Source of the DNA: CAYMAZ01 sp964526285
GTDB taxonomy: Bacteria > Bacteroidota > Bacteroidia > Bacteroidales > DTU049
Direction: 5' to 3'
DNA: 64,000 nucleotides
Assembly: GCA_964526285.1 (NCBI GenBank)
Contig: CAZGIW010000008.1
Location: 1-64,000, forward strand
Shown here in pieces: positions 34,369 to 41,875 of the stretch (position 1 is its first letter; every line of letters begins with the position of its first letter). The notes beneath the pieces were generated by a model, which had not been told where the DNA came from, did no database searches, and saw nothing but the letters and a program-made list of their open reading frames with translations. The position numbers and the translations under genes are program-made.

Positions 34369-35880
34369 ATGCCCAACCATTTCACCCCTGATTACTACCC
34401 CGCAGGTATTTTGTGCCCGGGTGGCCACTGTGAGAGCAGCGCAAACCTGCATTGGTGCTGGATTTCTGATTACTCTCCCTTTGGCATGTTAAAGCCCCAC
34501 AGGCACTGGAATTTGCCCGATGAGGACAACACTTACACTTCGTATTATTTTGACAAGCCGCTGGATATTGATTTCTTTTCTGACTGCGGCACATGGACAA
34601 CTTTTGGCAAAGGGGCATCTGTCACATGCTATACAAATTATGGCAGTATGATGGTTAGCACACAAGTAATTGGTGCAGGTGCATATATTGAGTTAGACAC
34701 TGAGATTGACTCAACCTATGTTTTAAAAATATATATTACAGGCTATACAGCATTCTCAACATGGCAGATATCTGCACGTGATAATCAGGGCAACATCATT
34801 GAATCTGCTACTGTAACAACGACTGGTGAAATCAGCTTTGAATTTGAAGCTACCACATCAACCTCAAGAGTTTATATTGTACGAACCGGTGGATTTACAT
34901 CAAGCACAATAAATATCAACCAGCTCTCCGTCACCGGCAAACACCCCAAGAAAGAGGATATCTATCTGAGCTACAGATATGCTTTTAATAACAAAGAAAA
35001 AGACCATGCCGGAATGGGCGGCGGTGGAAGCACTTATGATTACGGTTTTAGAATTTACAACCCACAAATTGCAAAGTTTTTGAGTGTGGATCCGTTGTTT
35101 CAATCTTTTCCGTGGTACACACCGTATCAGTTTGCGGGGAATAAGCCAATAATAGCAATTGACCTTGATGGATTGGAAGAAAAAATTGTAATAAGAAAGC
35201 GTATTGCAGATCAAAATAGCACATTGCTATATTATTTAAATTGGTCAGATGTTTTTCCCGGAAAAAAACATGGAAAGTATAGTGAAACTGGAACTATTAC
35301 ATTAACATTACATGCTTTTACAAATTCACCTGATGAACCAACAGGAGCTGTTGAATTTATTTTTTCCGATTTGCGAAATGATGAAATATTTTCAATTAAA
35401 GGTTTTAATAAATTTGATAGACCAAGCTCAAAAATTGAAAAACACCATCGATTTGAAGGTTATTTTGAAGGAAGTTCTTATCATTCTGGGGATATTGACT
35501 TTCAGGATGCAAAAGCTGCAGGCAGAATTGCCCTGAGTTATGCACTAGGAGGATGGGTTAGCCTAGCCTTTCAAATTAATGCTGAAACAAAGAGGTATAG
35601 AGTTTTTAGCGATAACACTTTTGTCGGTGGTTTAGTTGATAATACTTTTTCTTTAGAAAAAGGCAGTGGTGATGATGTTGTTAATACAGCACAGTTGACA
35701 TGGAGTTTGCTGAGAGTAGGTGTTTCATTTAAAAACTTTGTTAAAGAATCTAACCCCAAATCACCCTCAATTTTTAAAGACAAAAATGTTACGAACGCAG
35801 CAAGATACATGAAAAGCATGGGGTCAACTGCAAACGATGCTGCTCAACAAACGAATGAGAAAAGAAATGAGGAGGATTAA
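34369..35880 (+). CDS. RHS-core cassette protein 1 with unknown C-terminal tip (putative toxin)
   Basis: A 503-residue protein without signal peptide. Residues 1-70 are the conserved cassette head (DYYPAGILCPGG, SDYSPFGMLKPHRHW, NLPDEDNTYTSYYFDKPLD). Residues 70-190 are a beta-rich inserted domain (TWTTFGK to SVTGKHPKKED). Residues 200-268 are the RHS core end (YRYAFNNKEKD, YDYGFRIYNPQIAKFLSVDP, QFAGNKPIIAIDLDG). The remaining 235 residues differ from the other cassettes and from any family I recognise. In full RHS proteins the region after the DPxG-like motif (here AIDLDG) is a released toxin, so this tip may be one. The long YD-repeat shell is absent. An unusual GGAGG ribosome-binding site at its very end serves the next gene. 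Confidence 0.75.
   Translation: MPNHFTPDYYPAGILCPGGHCESSANLHWCWISDYSPFGMLKPHRHWNLPDEDNTYTSYYFDKPLDIDFFSDCGTWTTFGKGASVTCYTNYGSMMVSTQVIGAGAYIELDTEIDSTYVLKIYITGYTAFSTWQISARDNQGNIIESATVTTTGEISFEFEATTSTSRVYIVRTGGFTSSTININQLSVTGKHPKKEDIYLSYRYAFNNKEKDHAGMGGGGSTYDYGFRIYNPQIAKFLSVDPLFQSFPWYTPYQFAGNKPIIAIDLDGLEEKIVIRKRIADQNSTLLYYLNWSDVFPGKKHGKYSETGTITLTLHAFTNSPDEPTGAVEFIFSDLRNDEIFSIKGFNKFDRPSSKIEKHHRFEGYFEGSSYHSGDIDFQDAKAAGRIALSYALGGWVSLAFQINAETKRYRVFSDNTFVGGLVDNTFSLEKGSGDDVVNTAQLTWSLLRVGVSFKNFVKESNPKSPSIFKDKNVTNAARYMKSMGSTANDAAQQTNEKRNEED
35871..35875 (+). promoter_or_regulatory. Shine-Dalgarno site GGAGG before the candidate immunity gene
   Basis: GGAGG lies 7 bases before the ATG at 35883. Strong Shine-Dalgarno sites are rare in Bacteroidota, and I see none before most genes of this window, so this may point to foreign origin or tight coupling. 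Confidence 0.5.
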
Positions 35881-35882
35881 AC

Positions 35883-36446
35883 ATGCTACTTGTTTATTTT
35901 TTTAAGCGTTTGATTAATGCTTTTGGTTTTCTTTTTTTTAAGAAATACATGATAAGAGTATATTGCGGCATGAAACAATTTGAATATCTTCTTGATTATC
36001 TTGTTAATGATAAAAATGACAAAGCTCCATTATGTGGGGAAGTAGATAAAGAGAAAAAAATTATTACGAATTTAGATCTTAGAAAATCAGCTGGCTCAAC
36101 ACATGCCTCTAGTATTCATAAGCAACACATAAGATATTATGAGAATAACAACAAAGTATGTGTTTTAATTTCTTTTGATCAAAGAAGAAGTTACTTGTTC
36201 ATTTTTCTAATTTTTTTGCCAATTGCAATTTCCTTCAATATTAAATCCTTCAACATGTTAACATTATTGATGTTATGTTCTGTTTATTATGTTGTTTGCT
36301 TAATTTTTTTATTTCATCATTTCATTTTTTTTGTTAACTTACGGTTTAGATTCTTTTTCAAAAAGCATAAGATTAAAGTACAAATCATTCATTGGCTTTC
36401 AACAAGTGAAAATTTAAAAAATAATACATATGAAACTGAAAACTAA
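35883..36446 (+). CDS. Membrane protein following cassette 1 (candidate immunity protein)
   Basis: A 187-residue protein starting 2 bases after the cassette 1 stop codon. It has an amphipathic basic N-terminus, a soluble loop (residues 22-100) and two transmembrane helices (about 103-122 and 126-150), then a basic tail. No family is recognised. Position directly after a toxin-like tip and a membrane location are typical of immunity proteins. It overlaps the next gene by 17 bases. Met22 is an alternative start. The composition is strongly AT-rich. Confidence 0.55.
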   Translation: MLLVYFFKRLINAFGFLFFKKYMIRVYCGMKQFEYLLDYLVNDKNDKAPLCGEVDKEKKIITNLDLRKSAGSTHASSIHKQHIRYYENNNKVCVLISFDQRRSYLFIFLIFLPIAISFNIKSFNMLTLLMLCSVYYVVCLIFLFHHFIFFVNLRFRFFFKKHKIKVQIIHWLSTSENLKNNTYETEN

Positions 36447-36870
36447 AATCACGATTTTTCTTGTAGTTTGTTTTATACAGGTTTCTGTTTTTTCACAGAA
36501 TCAAAAAATTGCAGAAGACGCTGTTAAGGATTATCTAACAGATACATCAAACAGCTATGTTCCAATGAGTTTTGGTAAAGTTTTCAAACAGTTGGATGCG
36601 GATGATATTCAAAAGGAGTTAACCACAAATCAAACAGTAGTTTATACAATCCGCCATACATACTATATTGAAGGCAAGCTTCACGAAGATGTTTTTTTTC
36701 ATCTTGATGATAAAATGAATATTATCGGTTTTCTAACAAACGAGCAAATGATGGATTTAACAATGAAACAATTTTTCTCTTCAAAACGTTTTATGGAAAT
36801 ACTGGATTCTTTGGAAATTGATACGAATACAATAGAAAAAATCGATATTGAAATGGATTACGAAGAATAG
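36430..36870 (+). CDS. Small secreted protein in cassette 1 (candidate second immunity protein)
   Basis: A 146-residue protein with a clear signal peptide (LKTKITIFLVVCFIQVSVFSQ). The mature 120 residues are acidic, with an alpha/beta look (FGKVFKQLDADDIQKELTTNQTVVYTIRHTYYIEGKLHED). No family is recognised. It overlaps the membrane-protein gene by 17 bases, so the two are translated together. A periplasmic immunity protein would fit a toxin acting in the periplasm; this is inference. Confidence 0.55.
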   Translation: MKLKTKITIFLVVCFIQVSVFSQNQKIAEDAVKDYLTDTSNSYVPMSFGKVFKQLDADDIQKELTTNQTVVYTIRHTYYIEGKLHEDVFFHLDDKMNIIGFLTNEQMMDLTMKQFFSSKRFMEILDSLEIDTNTIEKIDIEMDYEE

Positions 36871-36900
36871 CTTTCTTTTATGAAAATTTAAATACCCAAA

Positions 36901-38319
36901 ATGCCACACACCCCACCTCTTTCTGTTTCTGATTATACCCCCGCAGGCATTTTGTGCCCGGGTGGCCAGTTTGAAAACAGCGCAAAGCCGCATTGGTGCT
37001 GGATTTCTGATTACTCTCCCTTTGGCATGTTAAAGCCCCACAGGCACTGGAATTTGCCCGATGAGGACAACACATATACATCGTATTATTTTGATAAACC
37101 GCTGGATTTGGACTTTGATAGCGAGACAGGAGATTGGACAAAAATTGGATACAGCGACATTGTTTTTAATTACTCAATGACAATAGAATTTAACTCCAAT
37201 GGCGATGGTGCATATATTGAATTTAATACTGATATAGACTCTACCTATTCTATATATATTGAATTTGTCGAGTTTTTAGGATTAGGTCCTGCCTACCAGA
37301 TTTCAGCACGTGACGATCAAGGAAATATAATTGAATATGAGACAATTACTGCGCAAACAAGCTCGCCTGTGAATTTTGACTTTCAGGCCGAAGGAACAAC
37401 CTCCAGAATTTATATTGTTCGAATTAATGAAAGAGGAAGCACTTATTTCACTGTAAAGAACCTCTCCGTCACCGGCAAATATCCGAAGAAAGAGGAATTG
37501 TATCTGAGTTATCGGTATGGATTCAACAACATGGAAAAAGACGACGAGCTAAAAGGTACTGGCAATAGCTATGATTTTGGTGCACGGATGTATGACCCGA
37601 GGATTGGGCGATGGTTGGCGGTGGATCCATTGTCGGGGAAATATCCAGGATATAGTCCTTATTGTTTTGTTGCAAACATGCCAATTATTGCTATTGATCC
37701 GGATGGAAAAGATATTATTGTTTTATTTGGAGCTACAGCTGGCGAAAACAATAATTATAATGATCAAGCAGGACACGTAGTTATAGTAGTTACAAGGTAT
37801 AAAGAAGTTAAAGTTAAGGATTCTGAAGGCAATATCCAAACCTTTTTCCAACAAGACGGCTATTATATTCTTGAGAATCATCCATGGCAATCCAAGCATA
37901 GAACTGCTACCGATAACGATTTGAATAAACTACTACTTGTTGATGGCTCTGTAATAATTAAAAAAGGCACACACAATATGGAAACTTTATATAGTCATGA
38001 TGAAATAGCTGAAGAGTTGAAATTGTTCCAAAAAGCAAAGTCTACAAACAAGAAGTTTAATCTTGCAAACTATCATTGTACTGATTTTGCAATTGAGTTA
38101 TTAAATGAAATTGGCATTGGGACAAACAATCCTAACTTTGGCAAATCAGAGTTTCAATTATATGACCACGAAAAAGATGATTATGAACCTGTAAAATTTG
38201 CCTTCCCCAATAAATTATTTAAAGACCTAAAGGATGCAGGATATGAAATAAAATATGAAAATAATTCTATTAATAATATTGAGAATGCAGAAGATTATAT
38301 TAATAGGCATCCCTATTAG
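36901..38319 (+). CDS. RHS-core cassette protein 2 with permuted papain-like C-terminal tip (putative toxin)
   Basis: A 472-residue protein built like cassette 1: head (DYTPAGILCPGG, SDYSPFGMLKPHRHW) at 1-70, a divergent inserted beta domain at 70-192, and a canonical RHS core end at 203-270 (YRYGFNNMEKDDELKGTGNSYDFGARMYDPRIGRWLAVDP, then AIDPDGKD). The 200-residue tip has His292 in AGHVVIVV, then Cys393 in NYHCTDFAIELLNEIG. A His motif before a Cys-Thr-Asp-Phe helix is the order seen in circularly permuted NlpC/P60 or YiiX-like papain folds, which cut amide or ester bonds in peptidoglycan or lipids. The enzyme class is inferred from this motif order only. Confidence 0.75.
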   Translation: MPHTPPLSVSDYTPAGILCPGGQFENSAKPHWCWISDYSPFGMLKPHRHWNLPDEDNTYTSYYFDKPLDLDFDSETGDWTKIGYSDIVFNYSMTIEFNSNGDGAYIEFNTDIDSTYSIYIEFVEFLGLGPAYQISARDDQGNIIEYETITAQTSSPVNFDFQAEGTTSRIYIVRINERGSTYFTVKNLSVTGKYPKKEELYLSYRYGFNNMEKDDELKGTGNSYDFGARMYDPRIGRWLAVDPLSGKYPGYSPYCFVANMPIIAIDPDGKDIIVLFGATAGENNNYNDQAGHVVIVVTRYKEVKVKDSEGNIQTFFQQDGYYILENHPWQSKHRTATDNDLNKLLLVDGSVIIKKGTHNMETLYSHDEIAEELKLFQKAKSTNKKFNLANYHCTDFAIELLNEIGIGTNNPNFGKSEFQLYDHEKDDYEPVKFAFPNKLFKDLKDAGYEIKYENNSINNIENAEDYINRHPY

Positions 38320-38338
38320 AATTAATTTATTTATTGAT

Positions 38339-39304
38339 ATGAAAAAAAAACATTTAAAAGTATTATTTGCAATTTGCTTGTTAGTTACGGCATTAGTTTT
38401 TACAAAAATCATTTTTTTTCAAAAAATTGAAAAACCTCAAAATGGAGAAATCTTTTTTTTTGAAGGATTAAGGTTTCGTATTATTTCTTTGAGTAAAGAA
38501 AGCAATAAAGAAAATGAAGTAGAAATAATTCCTCTTAATTATTACCCAAAAAATATTAAAAACTATCCTCAGAAAGAGATAACTGTACCTGGCTCAGTAT
38601 CTTATAAAGGGATTATCTTTAATGTAATACAAATAGGTGAAGAAGCTTTTGCAGGTAGTGATTTAGAATCAATTATTTTACCATCAACTATTAGAACTAT
38701 TGGATACTGTGCATTTGCAGGTTGTATTAATTTATGCCATATAGACCTGCCAAAATCTCTAAAAGAAATTGATCGAAATTCATTTTTTAAATGTACTTCG
38801 TTAGCTCAAATTTTCATTCCATCATCTGTTGAAATTATAGGAGATTATTCTTTTTCGGGTTGTTCTAATCTTGAAAACATAAACGTTGATAAAGAAAATT
38901 TGAACTATAAATCAATTAATGGGGTGCTTTTTGATAGAGAAGTTAGCCAAATAATTAAGTACCCTGAAGGGAAAAAAGAAAACTACAAAATACCAAATAC
39001 TGTAAAAACAATAAATACAAATTGTTTTTTTGGATTGCATGAAACAACAATAATATTGCCCGAATCGATTAGTTTTATTAAGTCGTCTGCTTTTGATGAA
39101 TATTATAATGTTAAATTAGTATGTCTGGCATCAAAACCTCCAGAAATTGGAATGTCTAGCTTTGTACATGAAGATGGTATAGAAATATTTGTACGGTCAG
39201 AGAGTTACGATTTATATATAAACTCTGTTGGATGGAAAAAATTAAACATATTAACAATTAATAATAATAAATCACTGCTAGAGGCTAAATGGAACCAAAA
39301 ATAA
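38339..39304 (+). CDS. Membrane-anchored BspA-type leucine-rich-repeat protein in cassette 2
   Basis: A 321-residue protein. The open frame extends upstream to 38255, but Met 38339 begins the natural N-terminal anchor (LKVLFAICLLVTALVFTKIIFF, residues 5-27). After a 60-residue lead-in, five to six BspA-like (LRR_5) repeats follow, for example IGEEAFAGSDLESIILPSTI, GYCAFAGCINLCHIDLPKSLKEI and GDYSFSGCSNLENINV. It is 19 bases after the cassette 2 toxin gene, in the immunity position. Such repeats bind proteins, so neutralising the tip by direct contact is possible, but BspA-like proteins are also common surface adhesins. Confidence 0.7.
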   Translation: MKKKHLKVLFAICLLVTALVFTKIIFFQKIEKPQNGEIFFFEGLRFRIISLSKESNKENEVEIIPLNYYPKNIKNYPQKEITVPGSVSYKGIIFNVIQIGEEAFAGSDLESIILPSTIRTIGYCAFAGCINLCHIDLPKSLKEIDRNSFFKCTSLAQIFIPSSVEIIGDYSFSGCSNLENINVDKENLNYKSINGVLFDREVSQIIKYPEGKKENYKIPNTVKTINTNCFFGLHETTIILPESISFIKSSAFDEYYNVKLVCLASKPPEIGMSSFVHEDGIEIFVRSESYDLYINSVGWKKLNILTINNNKSLLEAKWNQK

Positions 39305-39323
39305 TACAAAACATAAAGGATTA

Positions 39324-40844
39324 ATGAAAAGCAAAATGCCCAACCATTCCACCCCTGATTACTACCCCGCAGGTATTTTGTGCCCGGGTGGCCACTGTGA
39401 GGGCAGCGCAAAGCCCCGCCAATACTGGGTTTCTGATTTGTGCCCCTTTGGCATGTTAAAGCCCCACAGGCACTGGAATTTGCCCGATGAGGACAACACT
39501 TACACATCGTATTATTTTGACAAGCCGCTGGATATTGATTTCTATTCTGACTGTGGCACATGGACAACTTTTGGCAAAATGACTTCAGTTACATGCTATA
39601 CAAATTATGGCAGTATGATGGTGAGTACAAATGCAAATAATAATGGGGCATATATTGAGCTTGACACTGAGATTGACTCAATCTATGTTTTAAAAATCTA
39701 TATTACAGGCTATACAACAAACTCTACATGGCAAGTTTCTGCACGAGATAATCAGGGCAGCATCATTGAATCAGCAACTGTAACTCAAGCCGGAGAAATC
39801 AGCTTTGAATTTGAAGCTACCACATCAACCTCAAGAGTTTATATTGTACGAACCGGTGGATATACATCAAGCACAATAAATATCAACCAGCTCTCCGTCA
39901 CCGGAAAATACCCCAAGAAAGAGGAATTGTATCTGAGTTATCGGTATGGTTTCAACTCCCAGGAGAAAGATGATGAAATTTATGGTACCGGAAATTCCTA
40001 CACCGCCGAATACTGGCAGTATGATTCACGACTTGGAAGGAGGTGGAATGTGGATCCGGTTGATAAGCCATGGATGAGTTCATATCATGCTTTTAGCAAT
40101 AAACCTATTTTGAATATTGACCCGAATGGGGCTAATGACACGAAGTATTATGATAAAGATGATCCTTCGGTATTAATTAAAGATGTTGATGATGGTATTG
40201 ATCAGTCTGTACTTGTTGACAGGAGTGAATTTGAGTCTGCAATAAAATTCTCACAAACGATGGGGCTGGATATAAATAATAGCAGAGATGATGCCTTGAC
40301 ATTTACAAATACATATTCTGCAAACGCCAAAAATATTGGACTAACATTTAAAAATACAGGTAACTTGCCTACTATAAATAATGTGCTTGAAGGGAAGCAA
40401 TGGATTTCTTACAAAGGTGATTGTTTTGAAGCTGCCAGACAACAAAATATCATTGGAGGTGGTGTTCCCGTTGGAAGCGATAAGAGAATTGATGTTTATA
40501 ATAGTAGAGAGCCTCTTGTTTCTAATTTAAAACCTGCTTTCAGAGTTATTCAGGCAAATCTTAGACAGGGAAAGCCAGTGATGGTTGGGGTTGGTCATGG
40601 TGAAGATGTTAACAACAGTAACCCATCAACTTCTCACTTTGTGAATATTGTTGGGCAAGGAAATGATGGTTATGGTAATTTCTTAATGTTTTGGGATAAT
40701 TCATTTTATCGCACAGATACTAAGGCAAATAGATTATACTGGAATGAAACTGAAAAATCTTTTTTCACAATTCCAGAAGTATACCCTAATCCCACTGGAA
40801 TGATCGGTGGGTTTGTGTTGACAGAGATAAGACCTAATCATTAA
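39324..40844 (+). CDS. RHS-core cassette protein 3 with papain/C39-like C-terminal tip (putative toxin)
   Basis: A 506-residue protein; the Met at 39336 would match the start of cassette 1 exactly. Head and inserted beta domain (residues 5-195) are close to cassette 1, including TFGK, CYTNYGSMMVST and TSSTININQLSVTGK. The RHS core end is of a different subtype (YRYGFNSQEKDDEIYGTGNSYTAEYWQYDSRLGRRWNVDP, NIDPNGAND). The tip has Cys367 in YKGDCFEAA, then His438 in TSHFVNIVG and Asp458/Asn459 in LMFWDNS. That Cys-His-Asp/Asn order fits a papain-like or C39-like cysteine peptidase, the non-permuted order, unlike cassette 2. Confidence 0.75.
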   Translation: MKSKMPNHSTPDYYPAGILCPGGHCEGSAKPRQYWVSDLCPFGMLKPHRHWNLPDEDNTYTSYYFDKPLDIDFYSDCGTWTTFGKMTSVTCYTNYGSMMVSTNANNNGAYIELDTEIDSIYVLKIYITGYTTNSTWQVSARDNQGSIIESATVTQAGEISFEFEATTSTSRVYIVRTGGYTSSTININQLSVTGKYPKKEELYLSYRYGFNSQEKDDEIYGTGNSYTAEYWQYDSRLGRRWNVDPVDKPWMSSYHAFSNKPILNIDPNGANDTKYYDKDDPSVLIKDVDDGIDQSVLVDRSEFESAIKFSQTMGLDINNSRDDALTFTNTYSANAKNIGLTFKNTGNLPTINNVLEGKQWISYKGDCFEAARQQNIIGGGVPVGSDKRIDVYNSREPLVSNLKPAFRVIQANLRQGKPVMVGVGHGEDVNNSNPSTSHFVNIVGQGNDGYGNFLMFWDNSFYRTDTKANRLYWNETEKSFFTIPEVYPNPTGMIGGFVLTEIRPNH

Positions 40845-40858
40845 TTGCTATAAGAATT

Positions 40859-41560
40859 ATGAAAGATATTATTTTTTTAATTACTGTTATATTGTTTTTT
40901 GGAAGTTGTTGTAATAATAATCAGCAAATTTCAATTTCTGATAGGGATGATGTTATTCAATCTGACTTTGCTAAATTTATCAAAGAATTTGAAGAAAAAA
41001 AACTTCCAGACTCATTAACTGTAGAACGTAAACTGCCATGGCTTAGATTTAGTATTCCTTGGAAAAACACTTATATACAAGAATTCACAAATTTCCACAT
41101 GCGCAGAAAATCAATTTCCTGGACAAGGTACTGGGGTGTTTATGCATATAAGTTTTCCAATGAAGCTCGTGCAATAGTTTACTATATACATGATCCTTTT
41201 GATCAGCATTACATTTTGGCAACCTATAATGAAGATGAAGATAGATTTATTAACAAATTAATTATATTTGGCACAGATAATTCAAATTATTTGATTCAAT
41301 CGTGGATAAGCAAAGAGGGGGTAATAAAAATCAAGTCAATTTATGATGGGATAAATAGACTTCCCAATCAGTTTGAAGATTATCCTGAGTACAGAATTAT
41401 TAGCGTTGTTGATGAAATATATCAGATTTCCCCAAACGGCATAATATCATTGCTTGAACAGAAAGTCCATACTTCTTGTCTAGCCAAAAAAATTGATGGG
41501 AAATACATATATCCGATTGAGCCTCCTGATGATAGAAAATGGACAATTAATCCAATGTAA
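40859..41560 (+). CDS. Lipoprotein following cassette 3 (candidate immunity protein)
   Basis: A 233-residue protein with a lipoprotein signal peptide (Cys17 or Cys18 in FFGSCCNNN). The mature domain is acidic and aromatic-rich (WLRFSIPWKNTYIQEF, SWTRYWGVYAYKF) and matches no family I know. It starts 14 bases after the cassette 3 toxin gene. A periplasm-facing lipoprotein in this place is consistent with immunity to a peptidase-type toxin; this is inference. Confidence 0.55.
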   Translation: MKDIIFLITVILFFGSCCNNNQQISISDRDDVIQSDFAKFIKEFEEKKLPDSLTVERKLPWLRFSIPWKNTYIQEFTNFHMRRKSISWTRYWGVYAYKFSNEARAIVYYIHDPFDQHYILATYNEDEDRFINKLIIFGTDNSNYLIQSWISKEGVIKIKSIYDGINRLPNQFEDYPEYRIISVVDEIYQISPNGIISLLEQKVHTSCLAKKIDGKYIYPIEPPDDRKWTINPM

Positions 41561-41598
41561 AAATTCAATATCTAAAAAATCTATACATATCATTTTAT

Positions 41599-41706
41599 AT
41601 GCCCCACCATTCCACCCCTGATTACTACTCCGCAGGCATTTTGTGCCCGGGCGGCATAATTCTGATCACAAATTATAATCTGTTTTGTTTTTCATTTGTA
41701 ATTTGA
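41599..41706 (+). pseudogene. Truncated head of a fourth RHS cassette
   Basis: The first 19 codons from the ATG read MPHHSTPDYYSAGILCPGG, nearly the same protein and DNA as cassettes 1 and 3. After CPGG the similarity stops abruptly and the frame ends in TGA at 41704-41706 (36 codons). The break falls just after the CCCGGGCGG stretch. It is a remnant of a cassette or the landing point of a recombination event. Confidence 0.75.
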
Positions 41707-41875
41707 TTCGTCGGATTCTGGATAAGCCAACATTACTCGATAAATCACAATTGAATTTTTTGTTACATTTTTAAATTCGTGGCTAAAATATAGCACTAAT
41801 TTTTATGTCATATCGTGATAAATTGTCAGGCAGTTGCAATTTTTAACTTAAATTTGTACTGAAATTTCCATAACA
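41707..41875. other. Intergenic region right of the cassette array
   Basis: No gene is seen. ATTCGTGGCTAAAA at 41775-41788 recurs at 45533-45546. A -7 element TAAATTTG lies at 41849-41856, 20 bases before the DUF2851 start, with only a weak TTG 23 bases upstream of it (41823-41825). Confidence 0.45.

Noticed and set aside
34369..40844. RHS cassettes as frameshifted pieces of one large RHS gene
   Set aside because: Each has its own intact start, head and core end, and intact non-RHS genes stand between them, so they are separate modules.
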